From an uncultured Kordia sp. (lineage in GTDB: Bacteria; Bacteroidota; Bacteroidia; Flavobacteriales; Flavobacteriaceae), in NCBI RefSeq assembly GCF_947496985.1, contig NZ_CANMEZ010000004.1:310001-374000 (forward strand): a stretch of 64,000 nt of DNA, in the 5' to 3' direction. Of the stretch, positions 17,337 through 26,011 are shown in pieces. Position 1 is the stretch's first letter. The number at the start of each line of letters is the position of its first letter. The translations under genes and the position numbers were made by a program. The notes beneath the pieces were generated by a model, which did not search any database, was not told the DNA's origin, and worked only from the letters and a program-made list of their open reading frames with translations.

Positions 17337-18374
17337 TTACTTTTTATAATTAGAAGGAGAAATACCAACATAGTGAGCGAAGAACGAGGAAAAGTGATTA
17401 GGTTCCTCAAAACCTAAAGCATGTGCTGTATTTTTAATGCTTTCTTGTTGTGTAAGCATTTCTTTTGCAGAATGAATCAATTGCGAACGAATTAGTTGCC
17501 CTAAAGAAGTATTCATCTTTAGTTTTACTTTTTTAGACAACGCTTTAACGCTAATATTCATTTGATCTGCATAAAAACCTAATGCATGTTGTTCTTTGTG
17601 AAACTCTTGAATAAGATTAATTAAATCTTGTATAAACAGATCACGCTTTTTGTAATCAAAGTTGTCACGAAATTCTTTGGGAGTTTGTCCTGTTTTATTT
17701 TTAAAATTTCTATTAAAATACCCTGGATCTTTAAATCCTTGATCGTACGCAATTTCTTGAATGTTTTTGTCTGTAAACGCAATGTTTTTTTGACTTTCAA
17801 TTAGTTTTTTATTCTGAATCAAATTCTTAACAGATAATCCAATTTTACTTTTTACTAAATGTTTTAATGAATATTCAGAGTGTGTTAAATGATTTGCTAA
17901 AGCTGCCGTATTGATATTATTTGCAAACTCTTGATCAATGATTTCTTTTACATCAAAAATGATTTGATATTCATCTTTATTCGCTTGAAAAGGATTTTGC
18001 CAGTACCATTGTTCTGTAGATATATCAATTAGGTCTCCCATGTTTTTATTAAACACAGTTGTATTCAAAAATGATTTGCAGTCGTCACATTCTTTAAAAT
18101 TAATGTATCCCAATGATATTAGATGTTTAAAAAGGATTCTAACGTCTTTAGATTTGAAAATGATTTCATCAGGGAAATGAATAAACCGAACTACGAAATC
18201 ATCAGATAAAAACTTAATATATTGTCCTTTTTCTAAATAAATTGCTTTATCATTCCAGTCATGATAGTTTTTAAAATCAACTTGAATATTCCCAGTTCCT
18301 TCTAAAATATGAACCAATGTATACTTCTCTATAAAGTATATTTTATTGATTTCAGCTTCTATCTTAGTTACCAC
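17337..18374 (-). CDS. AraC-type regulator with two DNA-binding domains
   Basis: 345 residues. The N-terminal ~135 residues form a cupin-like sensor (HILEGTGNIQVDF, LEKGQYIKF). Two complete AraC-type double-HTH modules follow. The first is about 145-240, with IQEIAYDQGFKDPGYFNRNFKNKTGQTPKEFR. The second is about 250-345, with IKNTAHALGFEEPNHFSSFFAHYVGISPSNYKK. Each has the second-helix GF-(D/E)-P-x-(Y/H)-F signature. AraC proteins normally carry one module, so a tandem pair is unusual. The gene sits directly above the SnoaL and YHS genes on the same strand (174-bp gap) and probably controls them. The sensor ligand is unknown. Confidence 0.82.
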   Translation of the reverse strand: MVTKIEAEINKIYFIEKYTLVHILEGTGNIQVDFKNYHDWNDKAIYLEKGQYIKFLSDDFVVRFIHFPDEIIFKSKDVRILFKHLISLGYINFKECDDCKSFLNTTVFNKNMGDLIDISTEQWYWQNPFQANKDEYQIIFDVKEIIDQEFANNINTAALANHLTHSEYSLKHLVKSKIGLSVKNLIQNKKLIESQKNIAFTDKNIQEIAYDQGFKDPGYFNRNFKNKTGQTPKEFRDNFDYKKRDLFIQDLINLIQEFHKEQHALGFYADQMNISVKALSKKVKLKMNTSLGQLIRSQLIHSAKEMLTQQESIKNTAHALGFEEPNHFSSFFAHYVGISPSNYKK

Positions 18375-18440
18375 GAAGTTTTACGTTTTACGTTCTCTTT
18401 AAAGCGTAAATATACTAGATATATTAGATTTTATGCTAAA

Positions 18441-18473
18441 ACAAAAGCCACTATTGTAAACAATAATGGCTTT
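18441..18473 (-). terminator. Terminator after the M56-ankyrin gene
   Basis: AAAGCCACTATTG (18444-18456) pairs with CAATAATGGCTTT (18461-18473) around TAAA; the one imperfect pair is G-U on the minus strand. A U-rich tail follows. Confidence 0.82.
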
Positions 18474-18496
18474 CTATTTGATTGATGAGATGTATA

Positions 18497-21301
18497 TTAC
18501 TTTTTGTAGCGTTCTAATAAAGTCTGCATGTCTTTGTCTTTATTTTTTACAGCATAATGCATTGGATAATCGTTATGACTTGTTACATAATATGGATCAG
18601 CACCAGCTTCTAGTAATAATGTAGCAATTTCAGTATTTCTAGTTTTCACAGCTTTTGTCAAGGCTGTCCCTACATGAGCAGCTTCTTGATCTACTTTTGC
18701 GCCTTTTTTCAACAATAATTTTACAACATCTGTATGTCCGTTACGAACCGCATATATTAACGGTGTTCCAACATTTGGAACGGCTTTATTTATATCTGCA
18801 CCTTTCGCAAGTAACAGTTTTATAACTTCTATATGCCCATTACGAGCAGCATATAATAATGGTGTTCCTACGTTGGCAACTTCTTTGTCAATGTCAGCAC
18901 CTTTTTTGAGTAATAGTTTTATAACTTCTGTATGTCCATTACGAGCTGCATATAGTAACGGCGTTCCTACGTTGGCAACTTCTTTGTCAATGTCAGCTCC
19001 TTTTTTGAGTAATAACTCTAAAGTTTCTTTGTGTCCGTTACGAGCTGCATATAGCAAAGGAGTTCCAACATTTACAGCTCCTTTATCAATATCAGCTCCT
19101 TTGTTTATTAATAGCTCAATAGTTTCTAAATGCCCATTACGAGCTGCATAAAGTAATGGCGTTCCAACATTAACAACTTCCTTATTAATATTTGCTCCTT
19201 TGGCTAATAATAACTCTATAACTTCTATATTACCATTTCGGGCGGCATATAATAATGGCGTTCCAACATTCGCAACTTGTTTATCAATATCTGCTCCTTT
19301 GCCTAATAATAATTTAATTGCCTCTGTATGACCATTTCTAGCTGCGTATAATAGCGGAGTTCCTACGTTAGCAACTTCTTTATTAATATCAGCTCCTTTA
19401 GCTAACAATAATTTTATAGCTTCTTGGTTGTTATCGCGTGCTGCATAAATTAATGGCGTTCCAACATTCATTACATGCTTATCTACATCAGCTCCTTTGT
19501 TTACTAAAAACTTGATGATATCAATATTCTTACTTGTAGAAGTTCCAATCAATGGAGTTCCCACATTCACTACATGCTTATCTACATCAGCTCCTTTGTT
19601 TACTAAAAACTTGACGATATCAATATTTTTACTTCTAGAAGCTCCAATCAATGGAGTTCCCACATTCATTACATGCTTATCTACATCAGCTCCTTTGTTT
19701 ACTAAAAACTTGACGATATCTATATTCTTACTTGTAGAAGCTCCAATTAATGGAGTTCCCACATTCATTACCGATTTATTTACGTCTGCACCTTGACCGT
19801 GAATATATTTTACTGCATCTAAATGCCCTTTATACGCTGCAGAAATTAAAGCTGTACCACGATTGGTGTAAGCTTCATCTATTGTTACATTATTAGCAAC
19901 TAATAATTTTAAAAAGTCTACAGAACCATTTATTGCAGCAGCAATCACAGGTGGTTCGTTTTCATTTGAATAAAAGTTTACCTTTGCTCCTGCTTCAAAT
20001 AACAGTTTTCCAATCATTACATTCCCTGTACGTGCAGCACCTACTAAAGGTGTTTGCGGTTTGCGTTCTACAATTGTATATTTTCCCATTTTTCTTTGGG
20101 CATTACCTGCGTTTTTATCTACACAATTTGCATCTACTGTCTTTAAAAGTGCTTTCACTTTTGCAATATCATTGTCTTCAATTGCTTTGAGTAATGCAGC
20201 ACATTCAGAAGTGTCTTCTACAATAGTTTCATTTTGTGTGTCATTTTCTAATGGTTTTTCTGCAGCAGCGGTATTATTTTCAGTCTCAACATTGGTGTTT
20301 ACAATAGAAGTATCAAACAATGTATTTTCGGAAGTTGCAGCTGTTACTGGCTTATTCAATAATAAAATTAAAATTACTACTGTTGGTGCTAGGAATGTAT
20401 ATTTCCAATAGCTATGCGGATTTGATTTTTTTGAGTTCATCTTTACAATTCGTTTTTTGATTAATGATTGATTGTAATTCGTTGTGATAGTTAACGGTTT
20501 TGTGTACGTAGCAATCTTTAGTAAACTCAATTGATATTGATCATTTTCAATAGTTTCATTATTTAGTAATGTAGCATCGGTTTGAAATTCAATGTTTTTT
20601 TCAACAGACTTTCGGTAAATCCATACAAACGGATTGAACCAAAGGAATACTTTTACCAATTCAGCTAATAACAAGTCTATACTATGTTTTTTATCTACAT
20701 GCACACGTTCGTGCGCCAAGATTTGCTCATAGGTTTTGTAGTCATAATTTTCTGGATTGATAAAGATATAGTTGAAAAAAGAACAGGGTTCTTTAATACT
20801 TGAATGATTGATTATGATGGCGTTTTCATCATGTATTTTATCATCACTTTGTATAATTTTTAAACAGATACTAAGTATTTGAAACAGTAAATGCAATGCA
20901 AACACGATGACACCAAAGAAATAGATTCCTAAAATCCAATCGAGTAGCGACCATGATGGTTTTGCTACTGTTACTTTTGTAGCAGTCGTTTTTGTATCAA
21001 TAATTTGTTCTTCTGCTTTATCATTTACTATGAAATCAGGGTTTTCCGTTGTTGGCGGAATCATTGTTGATGACTCATCTACAACTTTATTTGATTCTAT
21101 AGCTGTGATAACTTCGGATACATAGCCTTGATTTGCCACTAATTGTGGTACCGTAATAAAGGGCAATACAAAAGCTAAGAGTAAACAAGTAATTAAATAC
21201 CAGCGATTTACTGTGTAGAAACTTTCTCTTTCTAGAAATAATTTATAAAATACTAGAAAGATGATCACTGCAACGGATGCTTTTAGAAGAAGTGCGATCA
21301 T
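18497..21301 (-). CDS. M56 (BlaR1/MecR1-type) sensor protease fused to an ankyrin array
   Basis: 934 residues. The N-terminal third is an M56 membrane metalloprotease like BlaR1/MecR1: several TM helices (about 1-20, 33-55, 125-150), the zinc motif HERVH (197-201), a downstream FWF/NPFVWIY helix, and a further TM near 303-320. Residues about 355-934 form an ankyrin array: an N-terminal cap and about 16 repeats of exactly 33 residues, mostly of the form TPLLYAARNGHxExIxLLLxKGADIDKEVANVG. Bacteroidota M56 proteins usually carry TonB-like or carboxypeptidase-regulatory-like C-termini; ankyrins are an unusual sensor. The start ATG overlaps the end of blaI by 4 bp. Expected job: on sensing a protein ligand or stress, proteolysis that relieves BlaI repression. 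Ligand and topology are inference. Confidence 0.85.
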   Translation of the reverse strand: MIALLLKASVAVIIFLVFYKLFLERESFYTVNRWYLITCLLLAFVLPFITVPQLVANQGYVSEVITAIESNKVVDESSTMIPPTTENPDFIVNDKAEEQIIDTKTTATKVTVAKPSWSLLDWILGIYFFGVIVFALHLLFQILSICLKIIQSDDKIHDENAIIINHSSIKEPCSFFNYIFINPENYDYKTYEQILAHERVHVDKKHSIDLLLAELVKVFLWFNPFVWIYRKSVEKNIEFQTDATLLNNETIENDQYQLSLLKIATYTKPLTITTNYNQSLIKKRIVKMNSKKSNPHSYWKYTFLAPTVVILILLLNKPVTAATSENTLFDTSIVNTNVETENNTAAAEKPLENDTQNETIVEDTSECAALLKAIEDNDIAKVKALLKTVDANCVDKNAGNAQRKMGKYTIVERKPQTPLVGAARTGNVMIGKLLFEAGAKVNFYSNENEPPVIAAAINGSVDFLKLLVANNVTIDEAYTNRGTALISAAYKGHLDAVKYIHGQGADVNKSVMNVGTPLIGASTSKNIDIVKFLVNKGADVDKHVMNVGTPLIGASRSKNIDIVKFLVNKGADVDKHVVNVGTPLIGTSTSKNIDIIKFLVNKGADVDKHVMNVGTPLIYAARDNNQEAIKLLLAKGADINKEVANVGTPLLYAARNGHTEAIKLLLGKGADIDKQVANVGTPLLYAARNGNIEVIELLLAKGANINKEVVNVGTPLLYAARNGHLETIELLINKGADIDKGAVNVGTPLLYAARNGHKETLELLLKKGADIDKEVANVGTPLLYAARNGHTEVIKLLLKKGADIDKEVANVGTPLLYAARNGHIEVIKLLLAKGADINKAVPNVGTPLIYAVRNGHTDVVKLLLKKGAKVDQEAAHVGTALTKAVKTRNTEIATLLLEAGADPYYVTSHNDYPMHYAVKNKDKDMQTLLERYKK
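18620..19990 (-). repeat. 99-bp tandem repeats encoding ankyrin units
   Basis: Consecutive 99-bp units with no length variation. Three to four copies at about 19460-19770 are almost identical at DNA level (NIDIVKFLVNKGADVDKHV units), and a second similar group lies at about 18850-19390. This shows recent unit duplication or conversion in at least two subfamilies. Confidence 0.85.
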
Positions 21302-21669
21302 GATTTTTTGTTTTTATTTGATTTAATCATTTCCATCAACTCTTCTATCTCCACTTCAGAAAGGTTTTCCTCTTTGGCAAAATATGCCATCATTTTCGGA
21401 AAAGAATTACCAAAAAATTTCTTTTTGATGCTTCCCAAATTCTGGTCACGATACGCTTCAAAATCCACTGCAGAACTGTATTGATGCGTATTCCCGATCA
21501 TTTCTGATTGCAAGACTCCTTTCTTGACCAATATTTTTACAATAGTAGCTACTGTATTGTAATGTGGCTTTGGTTCAGGAAGTTGTTCTATTATATCACG
21601 AATGAATGCTTTTTTCAATCGCCATACAACTTGCATAATTTGGTCTTCTCTCTTCGTTAGTTTTTGCAT
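21298..21669 (-). CDS. blaI: BlaI/MecI/CopY-family transcriptional repressor
   Basis: A 123-residue winged-helix repressor starting MQKLTKREDQIMQVVWRL, the family's standard N-terminus. An ATG eight codons upstream (21693) is rejected. It adds a non-family extension and would lie upstream of the transcription start implied by the TAGGTTTG box at 21691-21698. Wing and recognition helix: YNTVATIVKILVKKGVLQSEMIGNTHQY. The C-terminal helices (about 85-120) form the dimer and the site normally cleaved after BlaR1/MecR1 signalling. It overlaps the M56-ankyrin gene by 4 bp, the classic repressor-antirepressor layout. Two perfect palindromes just upstream are its probable operators, so it should repress itself and its partner. 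No beta-lactamase is nearby, so the regulon is something else. Confidence 0.9.
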   Translation of the reverse strand: MQKLTKREDQIMQVVWRLKKAFIRDIIEQLPEPKPHYNTVATIVKILVKKGVLQSEMIGNTHQYSSAVDFEAYRDQNLGSIKKKFFGNSFPKMMAYFAKEENLSEVEIEELMEMIKSNKNKKS

Positions 21670-21690
21670 AGTTTCTAAAAGATTACATTG

Positions 21691-21733
21691 CAAACCTACT
21701 AATTTTTTAGTAGAACTACTAATTATTTAGTAG
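21691..21733 (-). promoter_or_regulatory. blaI promoter with two palindromic operators
   Basis: CTACTAATTTTTTAGTAG (21696-21713) and CTACTAATTATTTAGTAG (21716-21733) are perfect in their five-base arms and lie 20 bp apart, two helical turns. The -7 box TAGGTTTG (minus strand, 21691-21698) overlaps the first operator by three bases. A repressor dimer pair here would cover the promoter, the expected arrangement for BlaI autorepression. Confidence 0.75.
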
Positions 21734-21793
21734 ACAGCTGGTTTTGAATATTGTTAAAATAAATTTAATGTACTAATATTCAATTAATTAAAG

Positions 21794-21846
21794 CTACTAA
21801 TTTTTTAGTATATTTTGTGTGCTTCAAGCTACTAAAGTTCTGAGTA
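21794..21846. promoter_or_regulatory. Two further BlaI-like half-conserved operators
   Basis: CTACTAATTTTTTAGTAT (21794-21811) differs from the main operator at one base. CTACTAAAGTTCTGAGTA (21829-21846) keeps the arms but not the centre. They lie 60-110 bp upstream of the main pair, between the end of the LytTR gene (21896) and blaI. They may strengthen repression by looping or may be remnants. Confidence 0.5.
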
Positions 21847-21895
21847 AATTGATTTTTTTAGGATTTTTAAACCATTAAAAACGTATATATAACTA

Positions 21896-22666
21896 TTATA
21901 ATCCCATCCAAGCATTAAAAGATGCAGTACTATTTTGACTTGTTTTTAAAATATAAGATTGTATATGAATGGCAACCGTATTTTTAGTGTAACGGCTTAT
22001 TCTTTCAATATAATTTTTACTAACAAGTTCACTTCTGTTTATTTTAAAAAATAAAGTTGGGTCAAGTATGTCTTGTATTTCTTTGAGAGTAGTTTGATTT
22101 AATATATGTTTTTTTTGGGTTGAATCGAAAGCAAAAATGACACCATAGTCCGATTGAATAAAAATAATGTCTTTGACTTTTAAAAAGTAGATTCCACTGT
22201 TAGACTTTACAGGAATGTACTCCTTATACTCAGGTTTTAAGTCTAATCTATCTTTATAATACGCTTCTAGTTTTGTAAAAATTTCATTGTCATTACTATT
22301 CATATTATTCTTTAGAGAAGTGTATTTATCCCAAGCTTTTTTAAAACGATTATAGTTGTAAGGTTTTAATAAGTATTCTATACCACTCGTTTCGAAAGCA
22401 TTCATCCAAAATTCATCGTACGCCGTTGCAAAAATAATAGGGAAATCGATAGTTATTTTATTATAGACTTCAAATACATTACCATCTCGTAATTCAATAT
22501 CTGAGAATATTAAGTCAACTTCAGGAGTTGTTTCAAAAAACGATAGTGTTTCGGTAACCGTTTCAATTTCTTTTACAATTTTTATAGGTTCCCCAAGTTT
22601 AGCTAAGTAGTTTGTAAGCTTTTTTCTTGCAGGTGCTTCGTCTTCTATAATTACTACTTTAATCAT
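21896..22666 (-). CDS. LytTR-family response regulator
   Basis: 256 residues. The receiver domain (1-120) has the acidic pocket E8/D9, phospho-acceptor Asp56 in DLIFSDIEL, and the conserved Lys in YLLKPYNY. A linker is followed by a LytTR DNA-binding domain (about 155-250): IPVKSNSGIYFLKVKDIIFIQS and FFKINRSELVSKNYIERI. It binds direct-repeat promoter sites when phosphorylated. The gene overlaps the upstream kinase gene by 8 bp, so the two are translationally coupled partners. Target genes are not evident; the membrane proteins further upstream are not obviously linked. Confidence 0.9.
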   Translation of the reverse strand: MIKVVIIEDEAPARKKLTNYLAKLGEPIKIVKEIETVTETLSFFETTPEVDLIFSDIELRDGNVFEVYNKITIDFPIIFATAYDEFWMNAFETSGIEYLLKPYNYNRFKKAWDKYTSLKNNMNSNDNEIFTKLEAYYKDRLDLKPEYKEYIPVKSNSGIYFLKVKDIIFIQSDYGVIFAFDSTQKKHILNQTTLKEIQDILDPTLFFKINRSELVSKNYIERISRYTKNTVAIHIQSYILKTSQNSTASFNAWMGL

Positions 22667-23711
22667 TGTTATTCATTTTAATAAAAGGCAAAATAACTGT
22701 AAAATTATCCTCATTATCTTCAATAGTAACAGAAACATTTGTTAGTAATGAAAATTGTTCTGATAAATTTTTTAAGGCGACTCCATTCCCTTTTTTGTTT
22801 CTGTTTGATGCAATTTTGTTATTCGTTACTTTAATCCCATTTTCAATTGAAATACTTATTATTACGGGAGTTACAATTGTTCCTAAATTATGTACGATGG
22901 CATTTTCAACCAATACCTGTAAGCTAAACGGAGGAACGATCTTATTTGATGTTTGAATGGCTTCTTCAATATGTAATTGATAATATCCTTGATATTTTTT
23001 CTCCATTAACTCGAAGTAGTTTTGAGCAAATACTAATTCGTCTTTAATCGTAATAAGTTCTTTGTCTGCATTTTTTAGCACATATCGATACAATTCTGAA
23101 AACTGACTCAAAAAATCCGAAGCTTTCTCTTGGTCTTCTTCAATAAGTTGGTCTAGTATATTTAAGTTATTAAATAAAAAATGAGGGTTTAACTGTGCTT
23201 TAAGTTGTTGTATCTTAGTTTTGGAATCACTTATTTTATATGCATTTAGCCTTTTTTTATAATTTCTATTTTCTTTTGAGAATAGGTATGCTAGTGAAAA
23301 ACCTCCAAAAATTATAAAATCAATGGTTTGACTAAAAACTCGATATGTTACTTGATGTGAAGAACTAAAGTTTCTATCTATAGTATTAAAAGAAAGCGAC
23401 ATAAGCGCTCCAAAAAGATTCATAATGAGTAGGTAGCTTATAAAACTTATTCCGAAAAAATTAAAATATCGCCATACTGACGGCATTTGATTTAGCGTTG
23501 TTTTTTCTGTTTTTCTTTTAATGAAGTCCACAAATATAAAGATGAAAAAGCTACCTATAAAAACCCAAAAAGGAGCGTCTGAATGAAAAATTAGGTCATT
23601 CCAAGAGTTTGCTAATCCTATCTTGTTTTTAAGTGTTAATATCCAGCTGAATATAAATAGAAAAAGGATAAAAGTTTGATTACTTCTTAGATATTTAATT
23701 ACTTTTTTCAT
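22659..23711 (-). CDS. LytS/YehU-type sensor histidine kinase
   Basis: 350 residues. Four hydrophobic segments in the first 155 residues make a membrane sensor (about 12-30, 45-63, 87-110, 133-150). Then comes the His_kinase domain with LKAQLNPHFLFNNLN (phospho-acceptor His177) and a GHKL ATPase end (LQVLVENAIVHN as N-box; a G box, GNGVALKNLSEQF, near 318). No extracellular ligand domain is visible, so it probably senses in or near the membrane. It is the first gene of the pair with the LytTR regulator. Confidence 0.9.
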   Translation of the reverse strand: MKKVIKYLRSNQTFILFLFIFSWILTLKNKIGLANSWNDLIFHSDAPFWVFIGSFFIFIFVDFIKRKTEKTTLNQMPSVWRYFNFFGISFISYLLIMNLFGALMSLSFNTIDRNFSSSHQVTYRVFSQTIDFIIFGGFSLAYLFSKENRNYKKRLNAYKISDSKTKIQQLKAQLNPHFLFNNLNILDQLIEEDQEKASDFLSQFSELYRYVLKNADKELITIKDELVFAQNYFELMEKKYQGYYQLHIEEAIQTSNKIVPPFSLQVLVENAIVHNLGTIVTPVIISISIENGIKVTNNKIASNRNKKGNGVALKNLSEQFSLLTNVSVTIEDNEDNFTVILPFIKMNNND

Positions 23712-23783
23712 AATTAATAGTTACAAATATATAGAATTTGCGATGAAGATTTTTCAATAAAAAGTCATCGAAAATTTTAAGTT

Positions 23784-24533
23784 TTAGTTCTTTGTAGGCC
23801 AAGAGTTTACTTTGTTTCCATTTTCATCGTACATTTCTAATCGGACATTGTTTTCTGAATCTATACAAAACATAGCTCTCATTTTTCCATCATCATCATA
23901 AAGAAATAATCCATTTGGGCGGCCTTTACCAAGGTTTCCAAGTTCGAGTCTTTTAGTGACTCCAATAATTCCTTTTTGCACATATTGGTTATATGTTTTT
24001 TTCCATACTTCCTTATCCTTTATTTTATCCAATGTTTCCCAAGCTTCTGCTATACTTGATTGTGTAGAGTTTTCAGGTAAGTCATTAAACCTTAATGAAC
24101 TCCTAACACTTCTTTCTCCATTTCGTTTAGTATCCGTATGTAAAAGTTGCATAGCCTGATCTCCATCGTATTGATCGAAAGTTAGTGATAATCCGGCACT
24201 ATGTCCATTGTCTTTCTTATTTCCATCATATATAAATCCACCGCATTCAATACCTTCTTCATTAAAAAATAGCATTCCTGCACGTTTTTTACGTTTTACG
24301 TTTACAGGTCTATTGTTTAAAGTGTCTTTTCCATTAGGGAATTCTGCTACATTTGTAATAATCATTTTTGTAGTTCCATCTTTTTCTACAATATTAATAC
24401 GCTCTACATCTATAGTTCCAAATTTCTGATTACCAGACTGTTTAAAAGCTATGGAAGCAAACGCTAATATTCCTAATACTGTAGTGACTGCAAATGTTCT
24501 TAAAAATACGAGTTCTTTGTATGTGTTTTTCAT
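23784..24533 (-). CDS. Membrane-anchored hypothetical protein
   Basis: 249 residues. One N-terminal TM helix (about 9-30) puts a predicted beta-rich domain outside the cytoplasm. Two related segments are visible: GTIDVERINIVEKDGTTKMIITN near 39-61, and a second unit near 200-245 (RPNGLFLYDDDGKMRAMFCID and NNVRLEMYDENGNKVNSW). The repeated pattern of D/N-G turns between short strands suggests a beta-solenoid or propeller-like repeat. I recognise no family with a known function. It is 72 bp downstream of the kinase gene on the same strand, so it could share its transcript, but nothing proves this. Confidence 0.65.
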   Translation of the reverse strand: MKNTYKELVFLRTFAVTTVLGILAFASIAFKQSGNQKFGTIDVERINIVEKDGTTKMIITNVAEFPNGKDTLNNRPVNVKRKKRAGMLFFNEEGIECGGFIYDGNKKDNGHSAGLSLTFDQYDGDQAMQLLHTDTKRNGERSVRSSLRFNDLPENSTQSSIAEAWETLDKIKDKEVWKKTYNQYVQKGIIGVTKRLELGNLGKGRPNGLFLYDDDGKMRAMFCIDSENNVRLEMYDENGNKVNSWPTKN

Positions 24534-24662
24534 TATAAATAGATTTAATAGTTACCCAAAACTACATGTGGTAAAGAGTTTTAAAAATCCATTTCTTGTG
24601 AATGCAGGAAAAATTAAAGAGAACTAAGGAAGAATGCGAAAAAGTGATATTATATGATTTAA

Positions 24663-25415
24663 TTATTTTGTATTTACATCGCAATCATGATAAATACATA
24701 AGACTTTAGGATTTTTTCTTTTTAATAAATTCAAGTCCTTACGGAATACTAATTTCACGAAAAGTAAGATCATGATTGCAGGGAACAATCCTTTAAATAG
24801 ATTAAAACCAAGCCAACTCCAATCTGCTAATTGTATTTTGTTAATTGCCTTTAAAATCAATTCGCCATATGGTTGTGATTTAAAGAAAAACGTATTACAA
24901 AGATTTACACCTACATGAAACCCTAAACCTAACATAATCGATTTTGTTTTATGAAATGTGTATGCCCATACGTACCCCATAAATCCAGTTATTAGAATGA
25001 CATAGAGTATTGAAATAATTCCGGCTTCTATCATACCATATGAAAATACATGGTAAACACCAAAGCACAAAGCTGAAATTGAAATTCCCCAATTAACACC
25101 TAGCCTATTAATTAGTATATAAAGTATTGCACCTCTAAACACTAAATCTTCTGTTAAAGCAGACCTAAGATGATACACAAATGCGTCAAAAACTATTTGA
25201 TAGTTAATACTAGATTGCAATTCCCATTCTATGTTCAAAACAATAGTTTCAATATAGATATTCAATAAAGAAATAGGCATAATAACTACAATACCAATTA
25301 TAAATTGAATGATTCTTTTGCCTGTAGGGACAATGCCTAAGACTTCAATATTCTTGTTTGCAATAAAATATAAAAGCGCCCAAGAGACTACTATTATTAC
25401 TAATAATCCTAACAT
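24663..25415 (-). CDS. CPBP-family intramembrane protease (CAAX-like)
   Basis: 250 residues with about seven hydrophobic helices. Motif 1 is TEDLVFRGAILYIL (Glu89, Arg94; the usual EExxxR appears as ED-x3-R). Motif 2 is CFGVYHVFSYG (His122). Motif 3 is GLGFHVGVNL (His near 175). These are the catalytic Glu/His set of CPBP (Abi) glutamic intramembrane proteases, relatives of Rce1. Natural substrates in bacteria are seldom known; roles in bacteriocin self-immunity and signalling exist in the family. It is 26 bp downstream of the membrane-bound XRE regulator gene and probably in one operon with it, which raises regulated cleavage as a possibility. Confidence 0.82.
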   Translation of the reverse strand: MLGLLVIIVVSWALLYFIANKNIEVLGIVPTGKRIIQFIIGIVVIMPISLLNIYIETIVLNIEWELQSSINYQIVFDAFVYHLRSALTEDLVFRGAILYILINRLGVNWGISISALCFGVYHVFSYGMIEAGIISILYVILITGFMGYVWAYTFHKTKSIMLGLGFHVGVNLCNTFFFKSQPYGELILKAINKIQLADWSWLGFNLFKGLFPAIMILLFVKLVFRKDLNLLKRKNPKVLCIYHDCDVNTK

Positions 25416-25441
25416 GTAATACTATTTTGAAGATTAAAAAT

Positions 25442-26011
25442 CTAAGCCGATTTTGGCTTTAAAAAAGGAATTGAGAATGGATAGTAACACGTACCTGAGT
25501 CCAGAGCAGACATTGTGTTTTTTAGACTAACAATTATACCAAAAAGAAATACCGCACCCGTACCAATGAAATTGAAACCTGGGAAAGGAAAAAACAGCAG
25601 TAGTGATATAATTATTAGTAAATTTATTGTGCAGTGAAAATTTATAATTGCTCTTCCGTGTACATCGTATACTTTATTGTCTTCGGCTTTATTTATCCAT
25701 ATAAATAATGGAAATAAAACATTTGCAAAAGGAATAATTAATCCAAAAAATGGAGATGTGTGTAGTAATAACATCCATTTACGTTGTATTGTTTCCTCTT
25801 TTGGATTATCAAGAACTAATAAATCATTAACTTCTAGTTCCAATCCAATTGCCAATAATTTTATCGTTTGTAAATGTGGTTGTACATCGCCTTTTTCTAT
25901 ACGTTGTATTGTACGTACACCAACTGTTGTTTTTTCAGAAAGATCTTCTTGTGTAAGCCCTTTTAACTTTCGATGATAGATTAAATTTTCGCTAATTGAT
26001 TTCGTTTTCAT
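25442..26011 (-). CDS. XRE-type regulator with a DUF4870-like membrane domain
   Basis: 189 residues. A Cro/C1 helix-turn-helix occupies about 8-62 (RKLKGLTQEDLSEKTTVGVRTIQRIEKG). Residues about 78-175 then form three to four hydrophobic helices in DUF4870 style (VYDVHGRAIINFHCTINLL). A DNA-binding head fixed in the membrane implies promoter binding at the membrane or release by proteolysis. The next gene in the operon is a CPBP intramembrane protease. No inverted operator was found upstream in 26012-26238. Confidence 0.82.
   Translation of the reverse strand: MKTKSISENLIYHRKLKGLTQEDLSEKTTVGVRTIQRIEKGDVQPHLQTIKLLAIGLELEVNDLLVLDNPKEETIQRKWMLLLHTSPFFGLIIPFANVLFPLFIWINKAEDNKVYDVHGRAIINFHCTINLLIIISLLLFFPFPGFNFIGTGAVFLFGIIVSLKNTMSALDSGTCYYPFSIPFLKPKSA

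Noticed and set aside
18620-19990. 99-bp repeats as a CRISPR array
   Set aside because: They encode a continuous protein with 33-residue ankyrin units, with no spacers.
21669-21693. Longer blaI start at 21693
   Set aside because: It would begin upstream of the transcription start implied by the TAGGTTTG box at 21691-21698 and adds residues unlike the family's N-terminus.
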